Source: Petaurus breviceps papuanus
Taxonomy: Eukaryota; Chordata; Mammalia; Diprotodontia; Petauridae
Reading direction: 5' to 3'
NCBI GenBank assembly: GCA_028583685.1
Contig: JAMXIF010001194.1
Span: forward strand, 3,560,757 to 3,624,756
Length of the DNA stretch: 64,000 nt
In this document: in pieces, positions 35,337 through 46,036 of the stretch
How the letters are laid out: every line of letters begins with the position of its first letter
Position numbering within the stretch: position 1 is the stretch's first letter
Notes under the pieces: generated by a model
What the model was told of the DNA's origin: nothing
The model's input: the letters and a program-made list of their open reading frames with translations, nothing else
Databases searched by the model: none
Made by a program: the position numbers and the translations under genes

Positions 35337-35512
35337 GGGGCGGCTAGGTGGTGCAGTGAATAGAGTACTGGCCCTGGAGTCAGGAGGACCTGAGTTCAAA
35401 TCAGCTCCAGGCACTTAACATTTACTAGCCATGTGACCTTGAGCAAGTCACTTAACCCTATTGTACTGCCTCTCCCCCTCCAAAAAAAATTTTTTTAAAT
35501 AAAAAAAAAAAA
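35337..35512 (+). mobile_element. WSINE1-like SINE, full length
   Basis: GGGGCGGCTAGGTGGTGCAG, GAGTTCAAATCAGCTCC and GAGCAAGTCACTTAACCC, then a long mixed A/T tail. No clean target-site duplication. Confidence 0.87.
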
Positions 35513-35599
35513 CCTAAAGCTAGGAGAAGATGAGTGATTTGCTGAGGGTCACACACGTAGTAAGTGGAAAGATTCTCCTCTTCTATGAGAGATTTCAAG

Positions 35600-35960
35600 A
35601 GGAGAATCTCTAACTTACATTCTCTCTTGTTATTATCCTCTTCACACTCTACCCTCCAGCCAAACTTCTTTCCTCTCCAAACAAGCCCTAGGTTTTCCCA
35701 ACTTTCTGCCTTTGCTCACACTATTCCCTACGACTGAAATGTTCTCCTTATTATATCTCTTCATCTGTCCAAGTCCATCCTTTAAAGGCTAACAAATGCC
35801 AACATCAATTTGACATGAAGGAGTTGCCTGACTTCCAGCTAGTAATGAATGACTCCCCCCCCCCCCCCAGCTCACACTGCTCTTTGTTCCACACCTCTCT
35901 CATGTAATCTTAGACCACAGTTTGTTTGTGACTAACCTTCCTAATTAAAGCCTTAGCTGC
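35600..35960 (+). mobile_element. L2 3' region
   Basis: TTTCCCAACTTTCTGCCTTT, ACGACTGAAATGTTCTCCTT and AAGTCCATCCTTTAAAGGCT match the L2 end. A run of 14 C lies at 35855-35868. Confidence 0.65.
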
Positions 35961-37289
35961 AGAAGAAAGAGGAGACCAGAGATTGCATTTTATCTAAAGA
36001 TAGGCCCTAGGATTACCCAGTAACTGCACATAGTAGGTGGGGTTTTTTTAAGTGATTATCTTTAGCCTCGGATTTTTGTAACTAACCACAACCACTAACA
36101 TCGGTCCTGATTAGAGAAAAAAACCAATGAAGGTATCCAGACTTCTAAGTTTTCCCGGTTCATAACAAAGTTGTCTAAAATGGCTTTAGTTTCCCTAAAT
36201 TGAGTTAGAAACAGTTTCTATTTCCCATTGAAAGAAAAGTAAAATCCAGTAAATAACAGAGGTTTCTTTTTTCTTTACAAGAGATTCCATAATATAAAAC
36301 CTTGTGAATTCCTGTTGTCTTTAAAGATCACAGTTCCCTCTCTCCCATGTAACCAAAGATGACTGTACAATTAAAAAAAAATTCAGTGTCATCCACACAT
36401 AAAGATAAATCAGATTAAGTGAATTTGCAGTCAAGGCAGTACAGTCCTCCCCTCCCAAGAAGAGGCAAAGGGCTATAATTCACCACGTCTGAGTAAAAGC
36501 TTAACAGGTTTTACATGCTCTATCATTTATATTTCCTCATTCTTTAGCTCTCTTTTCATTTCCTGAAGACATTATCAAGTAAAAAATTTCCTCACATTCA
36601 AAAACCAACACCCCTCCTTGATCCTCCAGATCTCCCATGGCTGGGCCCACAGCCTGCCTTTACTTATCTTATCATCTGAAAATGAGTCTGTCTTAGTCAT
36701 AGGGGAACTATGGAGAGGTAAGGGAAGGTAATGGAGAGTTTTGTTAAATATTCTTAGTTAACAGAGAATTACCATATCCTACATGGATTACCATCTTTTC
36801 AAGTAATGAGAATAGAAAATATTTAATAATAAATTCAGGATCATGCTTCAGATCATTCAGGGTATGATAAAACTTAGAAGTATTAGTTAATTGAGCTTTT
36901 GGATTGACAAATCTCAGTTAAAACTTTAGTCTTCCCCATATTCAGCCTCATTAGGTCTCCTTTCTTTTCATAAAGGAAGTTTTTCAATACTTCACAAGAT
37001 CCTCGTTTCATGAATATTGACCTCTACTCATGAAAATCAAAGCCTTCTCTACCCCATTACAAATAATCTTCTTAAGCTGCTTATCATGTGGAGTCAAATG
37101 TTCTGGCTACTCATGAATCTTCCACACTTAGTTACTCTTGATTTCTCTGATAGATTATAAGCTAAAACCTTTCCAACCTATCAAGACATGCCAGAGCTTT
37201 TACCTACCCATGGCTAATTCGAAAATCCAGGGTCACCTCCATAGCTTGAGGAGGTACTGTCTACTACCATTAGTAATAACAGTGCCAAG
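35961..37289. other. Repeat-poor intron stretch
   Basis: No family, exon or strong motif recognised over 1.3 kb. Confidence 0.4.
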
Positions 37290-37435
37290 ATTATCCTCAT
37301 TTGACTTAAACAAATTAGGCTCCAGGAGATTAAGTGTCTTGCCTATTATTGACATGAAGCTACTAGAAGGTAGAAAGCAGCTCAAACCCCAGTCTTCTGA
37401 CTCCAAATCCACTTTACCAGGCAGCCTCCAATTTA
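37290..37435 (-). repeat. MIR fragment
   Basis: AGATTAAGTGTCTTGCCTAT, CTCAAACCCCAGTCTTCTGA and CTCCAAATCCACTTTACC. Confidence 0.55.
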
Positions 37436-38099
37436 GCTAAAATAACCTTTCCCAAATTACTCTTGTATGTTATAATCAACTGGAAAGCATTTTAATCCAC
37501 ACTAGCAATCTGATTTTCTAACATTTGTCCCAGGCTTTCATGCAGAGGTTAAAGTCCAAAGATGCATGTTTGTAAGGAGGAGACATTAAAACTTTAGTTG
37601 CTATTCTATCAGTCATGCTGAACAAAATGAGTGTCATCAACCGATGTGTAGAAAACCCATGGGTTTCAGTAACACCTTTCAACTGATGACACTGGAACCA
37701 TTACTTTAAAGCATTCATAGTATTCACTGGGTTTATAAAGAAGGTATTTTTAAATAGCAAATATAATTGCCATTAAAGAGGTGAAGAAATATAAATCAGC
37801 AATTAAATTTATTCAAGCATTTCAGAAGAAAAGCAACAAAACCTAAATGTAATCCCTTGTTCCAACTAAGGCACATTGCCTCAAACAGAAATCACCAATA
37901 ATTTATGTGGAAAATAGAATTGTCTTTTTTTTTAAGGTAGTATTAGCTAACCTCTATACACAAAGTTACATGTTTAGAGAGAAAGACCTTGCTGAGGCAT
38001 CAAGATGCCAAACTAAGAGTTTGTAACTAAGACTTTAGCAAACAGAATCAAATTTTAACAGAGATCACTAATAAAAGACTGATATGCAAGATAAATCTA
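37436..38099. other. No recognisable feature
   Basis: AT-rich intron; nothing assignable. Confidence 0.4.
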
Positions 38100-38520
38100 A
38101 GACAATGTAGCTCCAGATTACCCTTTCCTGACTTAGTTACACATAACTCCCTGTCACATGGTCCAAGTAAATTGGCCTACTTACCTCCCACAAAGAGCTT
38201 TTGCACTGTCTGCTCCCCATGCTCAAAACACACTTAGAACAGGTTCAACTCCCCTCTGCCTGAGAATCTCCAGCTTCCATCAAAGTTCAGTTCAAGTGCT
38301 AGTGCTTATAAAAGGCCTTTCCTGATCACCCCAGCTGGTAGGCCCTTCCAAAATTATTGCGCATATATTCTGTACTCATTTATGTACCTAGTGCTTGTTG
38401 ATAGAATGTAAAGTTTGTAGTAGAAGAGCCTGTTCCATTTTCCTCTTTGAATTCCCAGCATAAAACACAGCACACAGAAGACAGTATAACACAACAATGT
38501 GATACATGCTTATTGATTGC
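38100..38520 (+). mobile_element. L2 3' end
   Basis: CAAAGAGCTTTTGCACTGTC, TCAAAGTTCAGTTCAAGTGC, AAAGGCCTTTCCTGATCACC, CCAGCTGGTAGGCCC and a GTGATACATGCTTATTGATT end. Confidence 0.65.
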
Positions 38521-38569
38521 TATATAGAAGAATAAAAACAAATACAACTAAAAGTCTTTCCCCAGTATA

Positions 38570-39400
38570 TGTGGTCAAAGGATATGAAAAAGAAATAAGG
38601 ATTTCAAAATAATTACAAACTAGAAATGACCATATAAAAATATGTTCCAAATCATTAATAGTTACAACTTAATAAATATGACAAAAACTGAGAACTGTCA
38701 ATGTTGAAGGGTATTATGGGGAGAAAGGAGGCACTATATACAGTGGGTGGACTGTGAAGTAGTTCAGGAGATGCATTATGAAAGAAAAAAAATTTAATTG
38801 CCACCCTTTGACCCAGCAAGCCCATCCATACGGCAAGGTAGATGAAGACATTAGTAAAGGTCATTATATATCAAATACATCACAGCAACACTTTTTTGTG
38901 GTGACAAAAAAAAAAAGGGTGACTATCAACTGAAGAATGGGTGAAAAAAACTAGTGCCCAAATCTACTAGAATATTATTGAGTAGTAAGAAATAAATAGT
39001 AGGAATTTGGAGAAACATGGGAAAATCTGTATGAACTGATTGTGAAGTGAAATAACCTGAACCAGAAGAACTCACCTAAGGAACACAACAATGTAAATGA
39101 AAAGATCACTAACAGGCAGCAGCCAAAAGGAAATCTGGGCAACCGAAAAATCACTAACTCCAATAATCAGACAAAGAAACCCACCTCTCTCCTCTAAGAG
39201 AAACCAGGGACTACTCTGGCAAAATGCCATCTAGACTGTCAGGTCACTACTGAGGTGTTTTCTTTTGACTGTTTTTCTTTATTACAATGGTGGGTTCAAT
39301 TTAAACACTAGAGACTGATGAAGTTTGCATTTCCAGAAATGATTTCAATGTAAAAACAAAAGATATCAATTAAACTCATATTTTTTAAAATAAGTGACAT
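38570..39400 (+). mobile_element. Old L1, ORF2 end and 3' UTR
   Basis: GGTCAAAGGATATGAAAAAG, ACCCTTTGACCCAGCAAGCC, TTTTTTGTGGTGACAAAAAA, CTATCAACTGAAGAATGGGT and GTATGAACTGATTGTGAAGT parallel the 27.6 kb copy but are much more diverged. Confidence 0.72.
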
Positions 39401-39529
39401 TTTATTATTATCAGAAACACTTGTCATTACCAGGAAACTAGAATTAAAATGATCTGAAAAGTTTTAAAACTTTAAAATTTATATTCCTATCTGCTTCTTC
39501 ATTACAGGACAGTATAAAATAGAGGATTT

Positions 39530-39752
39530 TTTTAAATCATGGACCTCTTCGGGAATCTAGTAAATTGTATGTTATGGTCTCCTTTTTTTTTGCAGTGGCC
39601 TCCTCAGAATCATTTTTGTTACCTACATTCGTAATCAAAGAAATGCTAAATTTCAGTTAGAGGCTAGTGAAAATAAAAATGCAATGTTTTTCCTCACCCA
39701 AGTTCATGGACTCTTTTAGAGTCCATGGACCCTAGGTTAAGAATCTCTGATT
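39530..39752 (-). mobile_element. hAT-like miniature DNA transposon
   Basis: In reverse it reads AGAGATTCTTAACCTAGGGT, CCATGGACTCTAAAAGAGTC, TTATTTTCACTAGCCTCTAA, CTGAAATTTAGCATTTCTTT and GAATGTAGGTAACAAAAATG, the same order as the plus-strand copy at 59345. Confidence 0.65.
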
Positions 39753-39754
39753 TA

Positions 39755-39990
39755 GGAAATAACAACTAACATTTATATAGTTCTTAAAGTTACCAAAGTA
39801 CTATCCTCACAATAACTGTGTGAGGTAGGTACCTCAATTATTAAGATCTCCATTTTACAGATAAGGAAACTGAGGTACTGTTACGTGACTTGCTTAGCTA
39901 GGTTCACTCAGTATCAAATTAAGATGTGAACTTCTGACTTATGGCTCTAAGTTTGGAACTCTTTCCAGTACAGGTAAGAAGAGGTTCCTG
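39755..39990 (-). repeat. MIR, near full length
   Basis: CTCCATTTTACAGATAAGGA, AACTGAGGTACTGTTACGTG and CTTGCTTAGCTAGGTTCACT. Abuts the hAT-like element. Confidence 0.7.
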
Positions 39991-40094
39991 TTGTAGCAAC
40001 TTTGCCTGATAGTGGTTTTATATATTGTACTAAAAGTAGCAGGAGTTACATATAAAAGTAACTCACATTTACATGCTGTTTTACAGTTTCTATA

Positions 40095-40280
40095 TTGCTT
40101 ATATGGAGCACTGGTCTCATGAAGACAGAAATCCCATCTCTAACACTTCCTAGCTCTGTGACCCACAGCAAGTAATTTAAATGAACCTCTCTGTGTTTCA
40201 GTTTTTTCCTCTGTAAAATGAGTGGGGTTGGACTCCATGCTTTCTAAGGTCTCTTCCAGCTATAAATTTATGATCCTATG
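40095..40280 (+). repeat. THER/MIR-type SINE
   Basis: GGAGCACTGGTCTCATGAAG, CTAGCTCTGTGACCCACAGC, TTTCCTCTGTAAAATGAGTG and AAGGTCTCTTCCAGCTATAA. Confidence 0.65.
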
Positions 40281-40799
40281 ACTCCTCACAATAAAACTGT
40301 GAGGTACCACAAAAAGCACTGAGCATACAAGCATTTAACCAATGCTTGTTAAATGTCCAATGAATTTAACTGAAGTGTGGTACAAAGAATTTGCAAAAAT
40401 GATTGTACCTTTGTTTTTAGTTTTTATTAAAAAAAAAAAAGAATTTTTAAAAAAATCAGGGGAGGAGGGATAGCAGACCTCCCAACTCAAACTACTAGAT
40501 CTAAACTGTGTGCCATTTTATAGTCTTTCATGTCATTCTTGGTCTATTTTAAATAAAGGTCTTTAATTCTTGAACATGACCAGGAAAACCCATTTCCAAA
40601 GGAAAAGAAAATGAGGACCTGAAAATTTAACCAAGCCTTCTCTTCTACTACTACTTGTGGTTTAATAAGGAAGTTCTTATCTTGCCTTTTTTGCTTGCTT
40701 GCCCTTGAGGCTAAGTGGGGAAAGGGAAAGTGCTTATGAAAGTGAGGGAGGTAAGGTAGGATGGTACTGCATACTAGTAGTTTAGTTCAGTAACACTTC

Positions 40800-40930
40800 A
40801 TCTGGAGGGACCTTAACTTCCTCATTTGTCAAATGAGGATAACATTTGTCCTACTTACATCACAGAGTTACTGTGAGGAAACCACTTTACAAACTATATT
40901 AAGCAATATGTAAATGTGGCTAGATATTAT
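40800..40930 (+). repeat. CORE-SINE 3' half
   Basis: TCCTCATTTGTCAAATGAGG, ACAGAGTTACTGTGAGGAAA and AGCAATATGTAAATGTGGCT. Confidence 0.55.
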
Positions 40931-40939
40931 TAGCCAGTC

Positions 40940-41522
40940 AATGTGACAGCATGTATGGGGTATTCAAGGAGGACCACCACTTCTGGTGTAAGGGCTCACT
41001 GAGCCCTTTGCAGGGCTGCTCATCCAACTTCAGGGTCTACCCGGAACTCAATTCTCACCTTCGGCTCCAAGAAGCTGTAGCATGTGCATGGGCCACACCC
41101 CAGTAAAACTGTCAGCAGACAGGCTAAACCAGGTTGAAGGGAACCGAGAGGTCCCAAACCTGTCAGTGAGTTGGGGGATGTCTGTATCAAGCATGTGAAG
41201 ACTTGCTACCCACCCACCCACCCCCTCCCCGTGGAAGAGGTGGATGAGAACACTTTGTTCCAACCACCCTGAAGGAGGCTGAATCAGGCACTGTGTAATG
41301 CTTAGAATTTGGTCAGACATCAGAAATGCCAAGGTCATCTACTGCCCAGTTGTCCTGACTTTTGCCTTGCCACTGGACTTCAATGATTCTGGAAGAGAGA
41401 GTGAGGCTGATGACTTTGTGCAATTCTGCCTCACTTAAATCTAATTCACTCAGGCATCAGACATCACCCTTTGATGTCACTGGTCCTCTTCAAAAATCAA
41501 AGGACAAAAGAAACAACAGCAA
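40940..41522 (+). mobile_element. RTE-type LINE, 3' region
   Basis: GGCTCCAAGAAGCTGTAGCA, ACTGTCAGCAGACAGGCTAA, CATGTGAAGACTTGC, ACTTCAATGATTCTGGAAGA, GAGAGTGAGGCTGATGACTT, TGATGTCACTGGTCCTCTTC and a CAACAG-type end follow the marsupial RTE1 3' order. The family ends in short tandem repeats instead of poly-A. Confidence 0.75.
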
Positions 41523-41660
41523 CTATGTATCAAGTATTGTGCTAAGCGCCAGAGATACAAAGAAATACAGTCATATAAACAACTCTGTATAAACAAGCTA
41601 TATATAGGATAAATAAAAAATAATCAAAAGAGGGAAAGCTTTAGAATTAAAGGGCATTTA
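41523..41660 (-). mobile_element. L2 3' end
   Basis: TATCAAGTATTGTGCTAAGC, GCCAGAGATACAAAGAAATA and TATAGGATAAATAAAAAATA. Directly abuts the RTE end. Confidence 0.6.
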
Positions 41661-42589
41661 TTATTATCTTTATTTTTTTATCTCATGCTCATAAGTACCA
41701 CTAGGTAAGGCTGAAGATGACAATTAGGCCATTAATAGTCTGACGGTAGTTTTCTTCATAACTGATAAATGTTTCAGGGACCTCCTCCCAAACAATGAGC
41801 AGACAGTCTTTCAGTCTCTAGAAATTACCTGTTAGCTCTGGTAACCAGGTGAGAAGATGGCAGCACCACCCTGTCTCTAATAACTGCTTACCCAAGTTAA
41901 CAATAAAGGAATAGAAAGGGAAATCCGAGAGGAGGCAGCACTCTAAATTATTCAATGTGATTCCCAGGCTTGGGCAAACAATGAATTCACAGAATCAGCA
42001 GGGGGTGAGACTATAAATAAAAATAAAAGTTCTTTCCAACTCCTCAAGCTTTTTGGAATAAAAGCAAAGGCAGTATTCAGGTCAAAAGGTAAAATTAATT
42101 TGATTTTAACATCCGGCTTTACCTGAAAGACTGAAGGTAGGACATGAACTAAGGCACAATCCCTTTGAGGTTGAGCAAAAAGGAATAACTAAAGTGAAAG
42201 AGTTGTTTTGGCAAAACTAAAGGGATCCACCCACCCGGGGCTCAAAGCGTAGACATTCCAAAGACTTAAGGTGTTCTTTCTTGGCAGTAGCCAAAATGGA
42301 TTTCTTTTCAATTTCTAGCTCACGTGATAAAAAAAGATACACTTCAGAGCAGAGCTTTGACATCCCACCCCAAAGATCTTAAACAGGAAAAATTATACCT
42401 AAGTGTAATTTTACCAATTCATCTCAAAGAAAGACTATTAACTATGAAGTCCAAATGATTATGTCCAGACAGAATTTGAACACACTGATGATGATGATCA
42501 TATCACAGGCACGCCAGCCAATTTAAGCAAATTTAATATATGAAAAATCTAAATTTACCAAAAAATAATTAGGAGACAAGTCACCCGTG
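41661..42589. other. No recognisable feature
   Basis: Intron sequence without assignable repeats; a few GC-richer patches near 42230-42250 (CCACCCACCCGGGGCTC). Confidence 0.4.
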
Positions 42590-42910
42590 TTTTGTATCCC
42601 TCAAGACCCAGTTCCCACTCTTGTAAGAAGCCTCCTCTAGGTGTCATCTTTTTTCCCCCTTCTCTCAAATCCCACGGTCCTAATAGTCTATGATACAATT
42701 TAATACTTAAGTTTGCATCATTAATTTTCCTGAGGTAAAATCTTGTTTCCCCAACTTGATTTTAAGTGTTTATACTTCTCAATCCTGGGCAAGTTACTTA
42801 AGTCCTTAAGGCTTCAGTTTTCTTATTCTTAAGTAAAGAAAAGAAGTTGAAGTAACAAATTCATATTCTCTTCCAGCTCATTTAATAACGTTAGGTACTT
42901 GTTATATCCC
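42590..42910 (+). repeat. L2 3' end followed by SINE tail
   Basis: TATCCCTCAAGACCCAGTTC and AAGAAGCCTCCTCTAGGTGT are L2-like. CCTGGGCAAGTTACTTAAGT, CTTCAGTTTTCTTATTCTTA and TTCCAGCTCA then mark a CORE-SINE. Confidence 0.5.
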
Positions 42911-43002
42911 TGATAGCAATTAGCAAGACAAGGAGCAGGGACTTACCCTAGAATTCCTTCACCGAAAAAACTCAGCTACTTTTATTTATAAAAAAGATTT
43001 AT

Positions 43003-43052
43003 AAATCTTAATTTATAAAAAGATTTATAAATTTATAAAAAAGATTTGCCTA
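43003..43052. repeat. Short AT-rich tandem repeat
   Basis: Three near copies of ATTTATAAAAAAGATTTATAA. Confidence 0.75.
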
Positions 43053-44555
43053 CAACTTTCCAGGGACCTATTGCATAAGTCAAGACACACCTGCATGTAT
43101 GAAAACATTGTCAGTTAGCAATGGATAACTCTGTCCATTACACCACATAGTCTACATGGGATTTGTGGTAATTTGCAAGCAAGTCTTGTCCACATCATGA
43201 TGGGGTATCTGTAAGTGTCATTAACTTCCCTAAGGCAAATACTTCACCTGTTGTCTTCAAAACATGTTTTAACTTTGCTCCAATGTTATCAACCATTTTT
43301 AAGTGGTTCCTTGACCTACCCTCATAGATTTGCCTCACTTACTAATTTCCAGTTCTAATGTTTATCCCTTGTGGCAAGATGTGTCCAACCCGCTTTTCTT
43401 AGTATAAAAATAAAAACTTTTCATAAGCAAGTAATCAGGAATTTAGCAATTTGTCTTGAGACCTCTAAGGGATTTCCACTCTCCCAGAAATTAGAACAGA
43501 TCCTAGAAAGGAAGGAACCCTTCTTCCTAATTCCCTCATCACTCACCATACCTATGAACAAAATCTAAATTCATAGATTTTGAGCTAGAAGAGATTTCAG
43601 AGATCAGCTATTTAGTCTCACCTCTAAATTTTAAGATGAGAATTGGAGTAAACCAATCCATGAGTCCCAGAACTGAAATTGATACTATTTGGAAACCTAC
43701 TTTCACAGATCATCCAACTGTAGCAATTTCCCAAGAAAGGAATTTCAACCCCAAACCCAAGCACATTATTTTTAAAATAGCTATTCATGAAATAAGTAAC
43801 TTCTCCTGGTAAAAGAAAATGCATCCACTTGGTTTTACAACCTAAAGTGATTCTGTACAGGCATGACTGAAACAAAGTTGGCAGAGGCAAGATTTTTGAT
43901 AAAAAAATATTTCATTCCCTTTCTCCCTAAAAAAAATTTACTAACTAGTTACTGAGGTTATCAGAAATTAGTTTTTCACCTTTCCCTTCTCCCTTCTCAA
44001 TTTTTTTCCTGTTCCCACACTACATTTAACGAAGTCTTACAGTTTTGCTAGCTATCATAGATAGTTATATGATTAAGTTAGATGTATAGTCAAATATATA
44101 TAGATACATAGTCATCAATGTATATATTATAGCTTATCTAGAATTGTTTCTAAGAATTGTTTAAAAACCTAAGCTATATATTAAATAACTGACTATAATT
44201 TACTGGAAAGTTTACCCAAGATATAAAGTTCAGCTATTTTAGAAGCTTTTTGCCTCAAATTAGGAGACACAACACAAAGTTAAAAGACCTGCCCAAAATC
44301 ATCCAATCACAACAAGTCAGGGGAACCAAGATTCCAATAAACACTGCTTTCTTTCCAAACCACTATATTCTCAAAAGACAACCTTTCTCTAGAGGAAAAC
44401 CATTCAACTTCTCTTTCTTTCAAGCAGATGACATAAGAGTAAGTCATATCAGGGGGGAAGGGGGAGGGGGGAGTGCAAAATAGGTCTCATTTTGGAACTA
44501 TACCTTAATAACTTAAAACTCCACTAAGACTTCTGGGACACACGGTATTGATGGA
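43053..44555. other. Mostly unassigned intron
   Basis: A MIR-type fragment in reverse at about 43560-43640 (TTTGAGCTAGAAGAGATTTC, AGAGATCAGC) and a (TATA)-rich patch at 44090-44130. The rest is not recognisable. Confidence 0.4.
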
Positions 44556-44559
44556 ATCC

Positions 44560-45260
44560 TAATAAAGCTGCCCCCAGCCCCAATATTCTAACTTTATGAA
44601 AGTCCTGGCCCCACTGAACAGGAAGCCCTCTGTATCTACCTAGCCCCCTCCCCCATGTCCTAACTTCTTCATATATGCCTCACTGCTCACTAGAACAACA
44701 GGTATGTCCCTGTACTCTTAGTTACCACAGAAATGGCAGGTGTGTCCATGTGATGGGAACCCAGCTATTGCCTCTACTTGGTCACTGCCCCCAGAGCCAT
44801 TCCCACAGAAACAGGTGTGTTCTTGTATTCAGTCACAATCACATCATACATCTAGGTTAAGACATGACCACAATACCTAATTATCTGTCTTGACTAGACA
44901 GCTAGCCAGCTGAAGGGAAGAATGAGCAGAATGTTTAACCACCGAACCATAGATGGGACCCCTCTTCCATTACCTAATCCCTTAACAAACTCCTTTTGCT
45001 TTTTTAGTATTAAGGATATTCCTTTATTCTATGTAAATTTCTGTTACATAACTGCATCTTCACCCTATAAAAATCCATCTTGCTTTCTCTAAAGTTGCTG
45101 GTTACTCTTGGAACTTAGCCTGCTTCAGGAGAGGTGTCAATCTCAATAAATGTCTATACTTGGATTAGAGGTCGTCTGACTGAATTCTTTGAGACAGTTC
45201 CACCACAACACATCATGCAATTACAACAGTTTTTGGGTGGGTAGAGCCCCCACCACAACA
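44560..45260 (+). mobile_element. Solo-LTR-like fossil of an endogenous retrovirus (third copy)
   Basis: TATA box at about 45066 (CCCTATAAAAATCC), AATAAA at about 45145 and ...CCACCACAACA before ATTTTTGGCGTCCCTGGGTT at about 45261, a primer-binding-like start. CCACCACAACA also occurs about 50 bp earlier. GGTRTGTCC/GGTGTGT repeats lie in the upstream part. It does not resemble the other two LTRs. Broken; no internal genes seen. Confidence 0.65.
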
Positions 45261-45539
45261 ATTTTTGGCGTCCCTGGGTTTAAACCTCAACAATATTACT
45301 AATGCCATAGGATCCATGCCCCAACTAACTCTCCTCTAACTTTTTCCAATGCACTTTGTTATTCATATTTTGAATCTATACCAGGCAGTACCACTGAATT
45401 ACAGAATCATGCCTCCCAAGTTCACTGATTTCACCTTTGTCCAAACAGGCCAAGTTCAACCCAAGGAATTTTCAGTTTCCTAACAGACCATATGTGGAAT
45501 TCCTATTAGCTGAATAGCACATCTATATTAGTCCTTCAT

Positions 45540-45735
45540 TACCACACGGGGCCTTCTTAAATATCTCTCTCAGACTTTACATAGTAGTTACTTGTACACA
45601 TCTTATCTTCTACAGTATTCTAAGTGTCCTGGGGAAGGGGAGTTCAATTCTGTTTTTGTATCATATCTATATGACAGATGCTATGTGCCTTGCACATAGT
45701 AAGCACTTAAATGTTTGTTAAACTAAACTGTTCAC
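45540..45735 (+). mobile_element. L2 3' end, diverged
   Basis: GTGCCTTGCACATAGTAAGC, ACTTAAATGTTTGTTAAACT is the L2 terminal signature. Confidence 0.55.
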
Positions 45736-45864
45736 CAAATTGCAGCACTGCAAGTAATTCTAAAATATGATTTTCTGCTTTTAGCAGTTTTCAAATTCTG
45801 TAAGCTCAACACACACCACCACACAATATTATGGCCCAAAACCTGCATTAAGAAACTTTCGCTC

Positions 45865-46024
45865 AGGGGTGGCCAGGTGGCTCTTCGAGTAAGAGCACCG
45901 GCCCCAGTGTTGGGATAACCTGGGGAATCGAATCCGGGCTCAGATACTTAGCACCACACCCAGAAATAACTGGCCGCGTAACCTTGAGCAAGTTACTTAA
46001 CCCCAATTGCTTAAAAAAAAAAAA
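45865..46024 (+). mobile_element. SINE of the second family, full length
   Basis: GGGGTGGCCAGGTGGCTCTT, CGAGTAAGAGCACCGGCCCC, GAATCGAATCCGGGCTCAG and GAGCAAGTTACTTAACCCCA, with a pure A tail. Perfect 12-bp duplication AAACTTTCGCTC at 45853-45864 and 46025-46036. One of the freshest insertions. Confidence 0.94.
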
Positions 46025-46036
46025 AAACTTTCGCTC

